Positions 55,104-64,000 of a DNA stretch of 64,000 nt are shown here, piece after piece. The stretch's first letter is position 1; each line of letters starts with the position of its first letter. The stretch covers positions 1 through 64,000 of the forward strand of contig CALBSZ010000696.1 in assembly GCA_937967665.1 (NCBI GenBank), in the 5' to 3' direction. The stretch comes from an uncultured Planctomycetaceae bacterium. Its GTDB lineage: Bacteria; Planctomycetota; Planctomycetia; Pirellulales; Pirellulaceae. The position numbers and the translations under genes are program-made. The notes beneath the pieces were generated by a model. That model was not told the origin of the DNA, made no database searches, and saw nothing but the letters and a program-made list of their open reading frames with translations.

Positions 55104-58100
55104 ATGACGAAGCGAAGACAGCTGTCCCGACGTCGCGCACGCAGGCAGCAACAGCGTGATTCCCGGCGAGTCCTTGTGGAATCGCTTGAAGCCCGGCAGA
55201 TGCTGGCGGTCATCGCCTGCAACAACGGGACGAACTTGGGTGACCTGACGCTGACGGAAGATACGACGATCGACAATCAATCGGGCACGTGCCTGATCGG
55301 CAACGTCGACATGGGTAACTTTAGTCTGATCGTCGATGGTGACGGCGACACGACCATCTCCGGCAACCTGACCGGAAACGCCGCCGCCGGAAACACGCTC
55401 AACAATTTCGACGCGCTCGGCACGGGCGATTTTTCTTTCACTGCCGATTCACAAACGTTCGACGCGCGACTCGACGACGACGGCACCGACTCCTGGCTGC
55501 TGGTCGGTCGCGGCCGCGACGGCTGGGAATTCGACGCGGACGGACCTGGGGGAGCACTGGCCGCGGTCAATCAGAATCTCGGCACACCAGCCGCTTTCAC
55601 CCCTGCCGCCTACGACGACGCGATTATCAACGGTTTGCTTGCACAGATTGGCGTTGACCTGACCAACGTGGAAATCCGCCTGAAGCGGGCCGCGAACACA
55701 GCGGGAACCGAGTACCAGGAAGTTCGCTGGAATCCAACAACACAAACGACCTGGACTTGGGATTTCGATGCCGGAGCCAGCGGCTACGCGGTATCTCACG
55801 AAGTCGGCGCGTCGGTACTCGGCGGCGCGTTTACCGACGCCACCAGCCAGACGCGTGATACGTTAAGTGCGGGCGGAGGCAATAACCACGAACGCGTCTT
55901 CACCTGGTCGTGGGGCGGCCACGGCGGCCGACAGGGGTTCAGTTATGGGGGTTCGGTACAGGGCACCGACAACAACAGCCCCACGACGTTTCTCTGGGAA
56001 ATCGGCAACGAGAATCACGCCATTCCCTACACCGAAGTCTATATCCGCAGCACCGGTGCGCGCGGGGCGGCCAATCACCTGATCAAGGAAGGCATCGGCT
56101 CGCTCACGCTGCAGGGAAGCAACACCTACACCGGCGAAACCCTGATCAAAGCCGGGACGGTAGTGGCCGCTGCCGACATGGCATTGGGCGCGACGACCAC
56201 GAATACGCAAGTTCATCACGGAGCGGTTTTGGAATTGTCCGGCGGCGTGAACCTTCCCGAGCAGCTCGAAGTGACAGGGCAGGGCGAAGGCAACGGCGTC
56301 ATTGTCAGTTCCAGCGGTTCCAACGCGATTTCAGGAGACGTCGTTGTTGCCGGTCCGAGGACCTCGGTTACGACCGCTGGCGCTGTGACCGGTGGCGATC
56401 CGGGTGAAGGACTCGACATGTCCGGCGATTTCCACTACGCCGTCAACGCGCTCGGCGTCGGAGGCATGCAGGTCGGCGACGCCTTATTCACCAACCAGGC
56501 GGGTGAGCCGAACGTTACCATTACTTCCAATCAAGCGGCAGCAAACTGGGACAACGCTTCTGATTTCGGATCCTCGGCCAACGACGCGGCGTTGAACACC
56601 ATCATGCGTGACATCCGTTGGAGTTCGAACCCGACGCCGCTGGGAATCACTCTGAATGGTCTCACGATCGGCACGAAGTACAAATTCCAAGGGCTGTTCC
56701 AGGAACGCTGTTGCAATCGCGGCTGGGATGTGATTGTCGACGGACAGAAAGTGCTGCAAGACTTCAGCCCGAACGCCATCCAGGGTGGCGACTATGTCAA
56801 TACCGGCGCGGTCCTGACGCACGAGTTTACGGCGTCCGCCGAATCAGTACAAATCACGTTCGACGGCACGGCGACGGCGTTCCCAGACAAAAATCCGATC
56901 CTCATGGGCCTTACGGTCGAGGACCTGGGCGAATCGAGTATCGTGCTGTTTGCTGCCGACAACGGCGCGGATTTGGAAATCAGCGGCAATGTGGATCTCG
57001 GTACTTCGGACCTGGTGGTTGGCGGTGCCGGCAGCACCACCATCGCCGGCGACATCGCGGGTGCGGTGACAGGAAACAATTTGAGTTCGCTGGAATCCTT
57101 GCATTCAGGTGAGCACTCATTTACCGGTGACGCACAGACGTTCGACGGACTGATCGACAATGACGGCCTGCATTCCTGGCTCCTGGTGGGCCGCGGCCGG
57201 GAAGGCTGGGAATTCGATGCTGACGGTCAGGGAACTCTCGCCGATGTGACGCAGGATCTCGGCACTCCAAACGCGTTCGCGCCGGCGGCTTACAGCAACG
57301 CCATCATCAACGATCTCATCACGCAAGCAGGTATCGACCTGACCGACGTCGAAATCCGGCTCAAGCGGGCCGCCAATACTTCCGGTACCGCGTATCAGGA
57401 AGTGCGCTGGAAGCCACTGACGCAACCTACCTGGACCTGGGCGTTCGATCCGGGCTATGCCGTGGCCCTGGACGTGCAGCCATCGGTACTTGGCGCGGCG
57501 TTCTCGGATCCCACCAGCGAAACCCGCGACGGCTTTTCGTCAGGGGCGGGAAACAACTACCAGCGCGTCTTCACCTGGGCCTGGGGTGGGCACAACAACC
57601 AGCGGGGCTTTAGTTACGGCGGCAGCGTCGCCGGTACGGACAACAACAATCCAAGTACGTTCCTGTGGGAATTTACTACGGAAAACCACGCCATGCCCTA
57701 CACGGAAGTCTACGTCCGCAGCCTTGGAACGCAACGGGGTACCAATCGCGTTACTAAGGTGGATGACGGCACGCTCACCTTGTCGGGCGACAATTCCTAT
57801 CGCGGCTTGACCGAAGTTCAAGAAGGGATCCTCGTCGCCGCGTCCGACAATGCGCTCGGAGATGTCGACGCGAACACCACCGTCTTCGACGGCGCCACCC
57901 TGGAACTGGCCGGCAATACCAGCATTCCCGAGCCGCTGACGGTGACCGGCGCCGGCGTGGCCGGCACCGGCGCCATCCTCAGCAGCAGCGGCAACAATAC
58001 GCTTACCGGAACCATCACTGCCCTGAGTCCCCAGCCTATGGCAACGACTAGTCGCGGCGCGGTGACGGGAGGTGATCCTGGTGAAGGTTTGGATATGGAA

Positions 58101-61100
58101 GGAAACTTCCTGTACGCCGTCAATGCGCTCGGCGCGGGTGGCCAGCAGGTGGGCGATGCGCTGTTTACCGACCAAGCGGGCGAACCGAACGTCGTGATTT
58201 CGGCCAACGCCAACGCCGCGAACTGGGTGACAAGCACGTATGATTTAGGCACGTCAGCGAATGACACGGCTCTCGAAAGTGTCCTTCGTGATATTCGTTA
58301 CAGCGTGGCGCCGCAGGTGGTTTCCATCGACATCCAAGGCCTGACCATCGGCAACCAATACAAGTTCCAAGGTCTTTTCCAGGAACGCTGCTGCGACCGC
58401 GGCTGGGATGTCCTTGTCGACGGCCAGTTAGTGAGCGAAGACTTCAGCCCTCTCGCGATTCAAGGGGGCGATCAAAACAATACCGCCGCCGTGCTGACGC
58501 ACGAATTCACGGCGGCCTCCACATCCGTGAACATTGTCTTCGACGGTAATCCGACGGCATTCCCCGACAAGAACCCGATCCTGATGGGGTTGACGGTCGA
58601 ACAACTTGGTCCCTTCCAGCGTGACCTCGTTATCGGCAGCGACGGCGGCACGCTGAACATCAACGGCGACATCGAATTGCAGGACAACGTAGGACTCGAG
58701 TTGACCGGATCGGCGGACACGATCGTCAACGGCATAATCTCGACCCCCGCGCCGACGTTGAACAACATCGGCGGCCTCGGAGCGGGCGAATTCTCGTTCA
58801 CCGCGGATTCGCAGACATTCGACGCCCTGGTGGACGACGACGGCGAGGCGGCTTGGCTGCTAATCGGGCGCGGACGAAATGGCTGGCAGTTCGATGCCGA
58901 TGGCCCGGGCGGAAGCCTGGCCGCTGTCACACAAGGACTGGGCACACCCGCCGCGTTTACTCCCACGGCCTACAGCGACGCCATCATCAATGACCTGCTG
59001 GCCCAAGCTGGGCTGGACCTCACGGATGTCGAAATCCGCTTGAAGCGGGCCGCCGATACGACCGGCGACTCGTACCAGGAAGTACGCTGGAATCCGATCA
59101 CGCAGTCATTCTGGACCTGGGATTTCGACGCGGGCAGCAATGGGTACGCCGTCTCGCATGAAGTCCGGCCTTCTGCGTTGGGCGGAGCCTTCACGGATCT
59201 GACCAGCGAGACTCGCGATACCAATGCCGCGGGCTCGGCAAACAATCACGAACGTGTCTTCACCTGGTCGTGGAGCGGACACGGCGGCCAACAGGGCTTC
59301 AGCTACGGGCAGGATGTCGTCGGTACCGATGGCAACGACCCCAACACGTTCCTGTGGGAAATCGGTACGGAAAATCACCCGTTGCCCTACACGGAAGTCT
59401 ATATCCGCGCGAGGGATGCCCTGGCGATTCCGGTTTCTCTTTCCAAAACGGGCAGCGGCACCGCAACGCTGGCGGGTAACAACACGTACCTCCTGCCGAC
59501 CGACGTCATCGAAGGAACACTGGTCGCCGCCAGCGACAACGCGCTCGGCAGCACTTACGCGGACACGACCGTACGCGCGGGTGGCACACTGGCGTTGCCC
59601 GGCGGCGTCGACTTGCCAGAAAACATCCTCGTCAACGGCACGGGGAATGCCGGCGCAGGTGAGATCGTGAATACCGCCGGCACCAATACCTTGTACGGCG
59701 CAGTCACGCTGATCGGCGCGCCGCTACCTGGTTCCGCTACGACCGCGGGAGTAGTGACCGGCGGCGATCCGGGCGAGGGACTCGATATGGACGGGAATTT
59801 CCTCTATGCGGTCAACGCACTTGGCGCTGGAGGCCAACAAGTCGGCGATGCGTTGTTCACCGACGAAGCGGGCGAACCCAACGTCGTGATCACGGCGAAT
59901 GCGAACGTCGCCAACTGGGATAACGCATCCAACTTTGGTTCGTCAGCCAACGACGTGGCACTTAACAGTATCATGCGCGACATTCGCTACAGCGTGGCGC
60001 CACAAGTCGTTTCGATCGACATCAACGGGCTCACCGTGGGCAACCAGTACAAGTTCCAGGGACTGTTCCAGGAACGCTGTTGCGCGAGGGGCTGGGATGT
60101 CATTGTCGACGGCAACCTCGTGCTGGAAGATTTCAGTCCGAACCTCATTCAAAGCGGCGACTACGTCAATACGGGCGCCGTATTGACGCACGAATTCACA
60201 GCGACCTCCAGTTCCGTGAACATCGTCTTCAACGGCAATCCAACGACGTTCGCCGACAAGAATCCCATCTTGATGGGGCTGACCGTCGAGGATCAGGGTG
60301 CCACTCAGCGTCCGGTGAGCATCGGCAGCGCGGCGGGCGAATTGATTGTCAACGGTGAATTGAAACTCGTGGACGCCGACGCCGAGATCACGGGAGCGGG
60401 CGATGTCACGGTCAACGGTACGATCACTTCGCCGGCCCCCAGCCTCAGCAATCTCAGCGCCTTGGCGACCGGTAACTACTCCTTTACGGCCGACAGCCAG
60501 ACATTCGAAGCACTGGTCGATAACGACGGTACGGACACGTGGCTGCTGATTGGTCGTGGCCGCAACGGTTGGGAATTTGACGCCGATGGACCCGCATCGG
60601 TGCCCGATGAAGTCAACGATGGTCTGGGAACTTCCGCCGCCTTCGTACCGAAAGCGTTCGACAGCGCGATCATCAACGATCTGCTCGCCACCGCGGGGCT
60701 CGACATGAGCGACGTCGAAGTACGCCTCCGCCGCGCCGGCGACAGCGCCGGCACGGGAGACTACCAGGAGGTCCGCTGGCGCGATTTTACTGGCAACGGT
60801 AATCAATGGACCTGGGATTTTGACGGCACTCCCTACGGTGTGACCATGCAGCACTTGAACGTCGTTGCGGGACTGCCCGGAAGCCAGGCCTATACCACGA
60901 CCGGCGGAAACACCGACGATTTCTACGGACTAGGGTCCGGACGAAACGATGCGACGCGCGTCTTTACCTTTGCCTGGAGTGGCCACGGTGATCAGCAGGG
61001 GTTCAGCTACGGCCTGACGGTCGGGGGCGTCAACAACAACGATCCCAACACGTTCCTCTGGGAAATTGGCAACGAAGATCACGCCATTCCCTATACCGAA

Positions 61101-64000
61101 GTGTATCTCCGCAGTCGCACGTCTCCCACCCAGTTGCCCGATAATCTGCTCAAGACCGGTGCCGGTACGCTGACGCTGAACAGCGCGAATACCTATAACG
61201 GGCTCACCGAAATCGAAGGCGGCACGGTCGTGGTAACCGACGAAGGCGCCCTGGGGAACCCCAACGTGGGAACCACGGTGGACGGCGGGACGCTGGCTCT
61301 ATCCGGCGGGATTAACCTCAGCGCGGAAGACGTGACGATTACGGGCACCGGGGCGGCGACGCAGCCGGGCGCCTTGGTCGGCATCAGCGGGAACAACGAG
61401 TTCAGTGGACAACTGTCCGTGACCGGCACGACGGCCGGCGTCGGATCGGTAGACGATCCGGGCACCGGGTTTGTCGACACGCTCACCATCAGTTCGTCGA
61501 TTGACTTGCAGGCCGGGTTAGTGGTCGATGGCGATGGGGACACGGTCGTCACAGGCAACATTATCGAAACGCTGGGGGTCCACCAGTTGGAAGCCTTGGG
61601 GGCCGGCGAATTCGCCTTTACCGCTGCTGGCCAGGATTTCCTCGGCACGGTCGATAACGATGGCACGAACTCCTGGCTGCTCGTGGGACGCGGTCGTGAA
61701 GGCTGGCAATTCGACGCGGACGGTCAAGGCAACATCGCTGATGTGAACCAGAATCTCGGCACCAGCGCCGCCTTCGCTCCGGCTGCGTATAGCGAAGCCA
61801 TTGTCAACGAATTGATCGCGCGTGCAGGCATCGATATGAGTGATATCGAAATACGCCTGAGTCGCGCTGCTGACACGTCGGGAATCAATCAATACCAAGA
61901 AGGTCGCTTTCGCAACCTGGCCACCAGCGACTGGCGTTGGGACTTTGACGCTGGAACTGGAGCTGGCGCACTAACGGGCACTTGGGAGATCACCAATAAC
62001 GTGCTCGGCGGTCCGTACCTCGATACCACCACGGGAACGCGTGACACTTTTGAAAACCCGCCGAATAACAACGACGGACGCCGGGTCTTCACCTGGGCCT
62101 GGAGTGGACATGGCGACGTGCGCGGCTTCAGCTACGGCAGCAGCGTGAACGGTGTGGCCAACAATGACCCGAACACGTTCTTATGGGAGATTGCCAACGA
62201 AAACCATGCCATCCCGTATACCGAGGTCTACATCCGCAGCCTCGGCACACAGGCACCCGTGAACGGTATTACGAAACTTGGCGCCGGTACCCTGACCGTC
62301 ACCGGTAACAACACATACAACGGCGATACGATCGTATCGGAGGGCGTCTTGGTCGCCAACACCAGCGGCCCGAATTCGGCAACCGGCGGCGGCAACGTCG
62401 TTGTGCAGAATGGCGGGTCTCTGGCAGGGGCGGGCAACGTCAGCGGTGCCGTGACGGCCGCATCCGGCGGAACCGTCGCGCCGGGTGATACGGTTGGTGC
62501 GATTTCCACAGGCGACCTCACATTGCAAGCAGGAGCCAACTACGAGTTCGAGCTGGCTTCCGATACGCTTCATGATACGACCAATGTGTCCGGCTCCGTG
62601 GATGTCACCGGCGCCAACCTGGTCGGCTCCGATACGTCGGCTTCCGGCGTGACGGGAACCTTTGTCATCATCAACAACGACGGCACCGATCCGGTCGTGG
62701 GCGAGTTCGCCGGAGTTCCCCAAGCGACGGCCGTGACGATCGGGGCGCAGAGCTTCTTTATCGATTACCAGTACGACTCCGGCACCAGTACACCGGCTGC
62801 GGGCAATGATATCGCGCTCGTCTCGAACAGCGCCCCGGATGCCGTGGACGACCCGAATGAAACCACCGACGAAGCGTCAGCCATGAATATCGACGTGATG
62901 GACAACGATTCCGATCCCGATGAGGCGATCGGCGACACGATCTTCCTGCAAGGAGTGTCTACGCTGGGGACCCTCGGCAGCGTGACCGTCAACGATGGCA
63001 CCACTCCCGCCGACGCCTCGGACGACACCGTCGATTACGATCCCAATGGACAGCTTGAATACCTCGGCGTCGGTGACAGCGCCACCGACACGTTCACCTA
63101 CACGATCAGCGACCGCGGCGGACTCACCGACATGGCCACCGTCACCGTGACGATCAGCGGGCTCAATGACCCGCCAGTGCTCAGCGTGCCCGGTCCGCAA
63201 ACAGTGGCGGAAGGGGCTCTCTTGGACCTGAGCGGGCTGGTCAGCTTCACCGACCTGGATCTCACCGACAGCCATACGATCACGATCGACTGGGGGGACG
63301 GCAGCGCCGTGGAAAACGGCAGCGTCACGGAAACGATGGGCAGTGCTCCGGCCAATCCGGACACGTTTGCTTTGACGAACTCGCACACCTTCGCCGACGA
63401 TGGCAGCTACACCGTCACCGTCACCGTCGACGACGGCGAAGCACTCGGTTCGGTGACCGAAACGATTAGTGTTACCGTGACCAACGCGCTGCCTGCCCTG
63501 ACGCTGGCCGCAGCGGCCCAGAACGAAGGCACGGCGTTTGCCATCACGGACCTTGGTGTGATTACCGACGCCGGTTTCCGGAATCCCGCCAACCCCAACG
63601 GCGCCTCGGACGAAACGTTTACCTATTCCATCGACTGGGGCGACTTCTCCGCGGCTGCGACGGGAATGGCCACCATTGACGACATCGGCGGGATGGGCGA
63701 TTTGACCGACGCGTCATTCGATGGCAGCCATTCATACGACAACAACGGCGTCTATACCGTGACCGTCCGCGTGGCGGACGACGACATGACCGGGGACTTC
63801 ACGGGCGGTGATGACGGCGTCGACTTCGTCGAACAGACGATCTCGCTCACGGTCAACAACCTGCCGCCGACGGGTACGATCAGCGGTCCCACGGATGCGT
63901 TGCCGTCTCAGACGTTGACGTTCACGTTCAGCGGCGACGACCCGTCGCCGGTGGACGACACCAACCTCTCCTGTTCGGTCAACTGGGGCGACGGCAATAG
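55104..64000 (+). CDS. Giant surface protein 2: tandem supermodules, autotransporter-type strands, cadherin-like and PKD domains (3' end cut)
   Basis: At least 2965 residues, open at the window edge. GGAGAG lies six bases before the ATG. The N-terminus has a basic stretch and 'SLEARQML' (about 27-34), as in giant protein 1. Repeating modules follow (55425-62245). Module A (five copies) runs from 'WLLVGRGR-GWEFDADG' to 'HAIPYTEVYIRS' and recalls fibrinogen/GGGWT-type bacterial domains. It is followed by autotransporter-type strands such as 'GAGTLTL--NTYNG-T'. Module C (three copies) is galactose-binding-like with 'FQERCC-RGWDV-VDG'. Then come a PATR-type end with 'VAPGDTVGAI', a cadherin-like domain and PKD-like domains resembling those of protein 1. 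Probably surface-exposed and sugar-binding. Confidence 0.9.
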   Translation, partial: MTKRRQLSRRRARRQQQRDSRRVLVESLEARQMLAVIACNNGTNLGDLTLTEDTTIDNQSGTCLIGNVDMGNFSLIVDGDGDTTISGNLTGNAAAGNTLNNFDALGTGDFSFTADSQTFDARLDDDGTDSWLLVGRGRDGWEFDADGPGGALAAVNQNLGTPAAFTPAAYDDAIINGLLAQIGVDLTNVEIRLKRAANTAGTEYQEVRWNPTTQTTWTWDFDAGASGYAVSHEVGASVLGGAFTDATSQTRDTLSAGGGNNHERVFTWSWGGHGGRQGFSYGGSVQGTDNNSPTTFLWEIGNENHAIPYTEVYIRSTGARGAANHLIKEGIGSLTLQGSNTYTGETLIKAGTVVAAADMALGATTTNTQVHHGAVLELSGGVNLPEQLEVTGQGEGNGVIVSSSGSNAISGDVVVAGPRTSVTTAGAVTGGDPGEGLDMSGDFHYAVNALGVGGMQVGDALFTNQAGEPNVTITSNQAAANWDNASDFGSSANDAALNTIMRDIRWSSNPTPLGITLNGLTIGTKYKFQGLFQERCCNRGWDVIVDGQKVLQDFSPNAIQGGDYVNTGAVLTHEFTASAESVQITFDGTATAFPDKNPILMGLTVEDLGESSIVLFAADNGADLEISGNVDLGTSDLVVGGAGSTTIAGDIAGAVTGNNLSSLESLHSGEHSFTGDAQTFDGLIDNDGLHSWLLVGRGREGWEFDADGQGTLADVTQDLGTPNAFAPAAYSNAIINDLITQAGIDLTDVEIRLKRAANTSGTAYQEVRWKPLTQPTWTWAFDPGYAVALDVQPSVLGAAFSDPTSETRDGFSSGAGNNYQRVFTWAWGGHNNQRGFSYGGSVAGTDNNNPSTFLWEFTTENHAMPYTEVYVRSLGTQRGTNRVTKVDDGTLTLSGDNSYRGLTEVQEGILVAASDNALGDVDANTTVFDGATLELAGNTSIPEPLTVTGAGVAGTGAILSSSGNNTLTGTITALSPQPMATTSRGAVTGGDPGEGLDMEGNFLYAVNALGAGGQQVGDALFTDQAGEPNVVISANANAANWVTSTYDLGTSANDTALESVLRDIRYSVAPQVVSIDIQGLTIGNQYKFQGLFQERCCDRGWDVLVDGQLVSEDFSPLAIQGGDQNNTAAVLTHEFTAASTSVNIVFDGNPTAFPDKNPILMGLTVEQLGPFQRDLVIGSDGGTLNINGDIELQDNVGLELTGSADTIVNGIISTPAPTLNNIGGLGAGEFSFTADSQTFDALVDDDGEAAWLLIGRGRNGWQFDADGPGGSLAAVTQGLGTPAAFTPTAYSDAIINDLLAQAGLDLTDVEIRLKRAADTTGDSYQEVRWNPITQSFWTWDFDAGSNGYAVSHEVRPSALGGAFTDLTSETRDTNAAGSANNHERVFTWSWSGHGGQQGFSYGQDVVGTDGNDPNTFLWEIGTENHPLPYTEVYIRARDALAIPVSLSKTGSGTATLAGNNTYLLPTDVIEGTLVAASDNALGSTYADTTVRAGGTLALPGGVDLPENILVNGTGNAGAGEIVNTAGTNTLYGAVTLIGAPLPGSATTAGVVTGGDPGEGLDMDGNFLYAVNALGAGGQQVGDALFTDEAGEPNVVITANANVANWDNASNFGSSANDVALNSIMRDIRYSVAPQVVSIDINGLTVGNQYKFQGLFQERCCARGWDVIVDGNLVLEDFSPNLIQSGDYVNTGAVLTHEFTATSSSVNIVFNGNPTTFADKNPILMGLTVEDQGATQRPVSIGSAAGELIVNGELKLVDADAEITGAGDVTVNGTITSPAPSLSNLSALATGNYSFTADSQTFEALVDNDGTDTWLLIGRGRNGWEFDADGPASVPDEVNDGLGTSAAFVPKAFDSAIINDLLATAGLDMSDVEVRLRRAGDSAGTGDYQEVRWRDFTGNGNQWTWDFDGTPYGVTMQHLNVVAGLPGSQAYTTTGGNTDDFYGLGSGRNDATRVFTFAWSGHGDQQGFSYGLTVGGVNNNDPNTFLWEIGNEDHAIPYTEVYLRSRTSPTQLPDNLLKTGAGTLTLNSANTYNGLTEIEGGTVVVTDEGALGNPNVGTTVDGGTLALSGGINLSAEDVTITGTGAATQPGALVGISGNNEFSGQLSVTGTTAGVGSVDDPGTGFVDTLTISSSIDLQAGLVVDGDGDTVVTGNIIETLGVHQLEALGAGEFAFTAAGQDFLGTVDNDGTNSWLLVGRGREGWQFDADGQGNIADVNQNLGTSAAFAPAAYSEAIVNELIARAGIDMSDIEIRLSRAADTSGINQYQEGRFRNLATSDWRWDFDAGTGAGALTGTWEITNNVLGGPYLDTTTGTRDTFENPPNNNDGRRVFTWAWSGHGDVRGFSYGSSVNGVANNDPNTFLWEIANENHAIPYTEVYIRSLGTQAPVNGITKLGAGTLTVTGNNTYNGDTIVSEGVLVANTSGPNSATGGGNVVVQNGGSLAGAGNVSGAVTAASGGTVAPGDTVGAISTGDLTLQAGANYEFELASDTLHDTTNVSGSVDVTGANLVGSDTSASGVTGTFVIINNDGTDPVVGEFAGVPQATAVTIGAQSFFIDYQYDSGTSTPAAGNDIALVSNSAPDAVDDPNETTDEASAMNIDVMDNDSDPDEAIGDTIFLQGVSTLGTLGSVTVNDGTTPADASDDTVDYDPNGQLEYLGVGDSATDTFTYTISDRGGLTDMATVTVTISGLNDPPVLSVPGPQTVAEGALLDLSGLVSFTDLDLTDSHTITIDWGDGSAVENGSVTETMGSAPANPDTFALTNSHTFADDGSYTVTVTVDDGEALGSVTETISVTVTNALPALTLAAAAQNEGTAFAITDLGVITDAGFRNPANPNGASDETFTYSIDWGDFSAAATGMATIDDIGGMGDLTDASFDGSHSYDNNGVYTVTVRVADDDMTGDFTGGDDGVDFVEQTISLTVNNLPPTGTISGPTDALPSQTLTFTFSGDDPSPVDDTNLSCSVNWGDGN
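55425..62245 (+). repeat. In-gene tandem supermodules of about 1.68 kb
   Basis: Module A starts at about 55425, 57108, 58787, 60471 and 61604, giving periods of 1683, 1679, 1684 and 1133 bases. Module C occurs at about 56374-56940, 58060-58610 and 59745-60300. The fourth unit lacks module C, which accounts for the roughly 550-base deficit. Units 2-4 share long identical stretches, so recombination between them is plausible. Confidence 0.85.

Noticed and set aside
55425..62245. Regularly spaced repeats as a CRISPR or satellite array
   Set aside because: The period is about 1.68 kb, the frame is open throughout, and the repeats encode protein modules.

Overview
This GC-rich window looks like a chromosome segment of a planctomycete (Pirellulales/Planctomycetales-like). 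The evidence is a set of families typical of that phylum: a PSD1 (DUF1549/DUF1553) cytochrome protein, DUF1501 and sulfatase gene cluster, a second CxPSR sulfatase, DUF1559 prepilin-like and DUF1571 proteins, a CRTAC1-type FG-GAP protein, 'WPQWRG' PQQ-propellers, and two giant surface proteins whose N-termini carry a 'SLEAR.ML' motif. No rRNA, tRNA or CRISPR array was seen.

Layout. 1-4.6 kb (minus strand): an SDR dehydrogenase with a long N-terminal extension (cut by the window edge), class I aldolase FbaB, a PQQ-like propeller and an MBL-fold hydrolase. 4.9-8.9 kb: DUF1571 protein, a GNAT-like protein, a probably broken small gene, an FKBP isomerase, and a decayed stretch with an ectA-like fragment and short tandem repeats. 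8.9-15.1 kb (minus): the PSD1-DUF1501-sulfatase operon. 15.5-23.9 kb: PSP1-domain protein, biotin synthase, quinone oxidoreductase, two secreted propeller proteins, an EF-hand protein and a Spy-like protein, separated by palindromic repeats. 24.0-33.8 kb (plus): a tightly packed type II secretion/pseudopilus operon in the order E-F-G-H-I-J-K-L-M/C. gspE carries an in-frame amber codon near its end, and the last gene joins GspM-like, Ig-like and GspC-like parts. 34-38 kb: VOC protein, SelO and a sulfatase. 38.8-44.3 kb: giant adhesin 1. 44.4-48.8 kb: an esterase-like hydrolase, a DUF1559/lipoprotein pair and a flavin-dependent halogenase. 49.0-50.5 kb: an IS4-family element inserted in a palindromic repeat. 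50.6-54.5 kb: a CHAD-domain protein, a Na/Pi cotransporter with a Pho-box-like array in the shared upstream region, and a Nudix hydrolase. 55.1 kb to the end: giant adhesin 2 (at least 2965 residues, open at the window edge), built from a ~1.68 kb tandem supermodule.

Working together. The T2SS operon could supply pseudopilus and export functions for the many secreted proteins nearby, though gspD and a peptidase are not in the window. The CHAD/NptA pair looks like a phosphate-polyphosphate locus. The two adhesins share N- and C-terminal building blocks and probably have related surface roles. The most unusual signals are the nested modules of the adhesins, the gspE amber codon, the Ig-containing GspM/C fusion, the Pho-box array, and the stem that covers the transposase start in the IS element.
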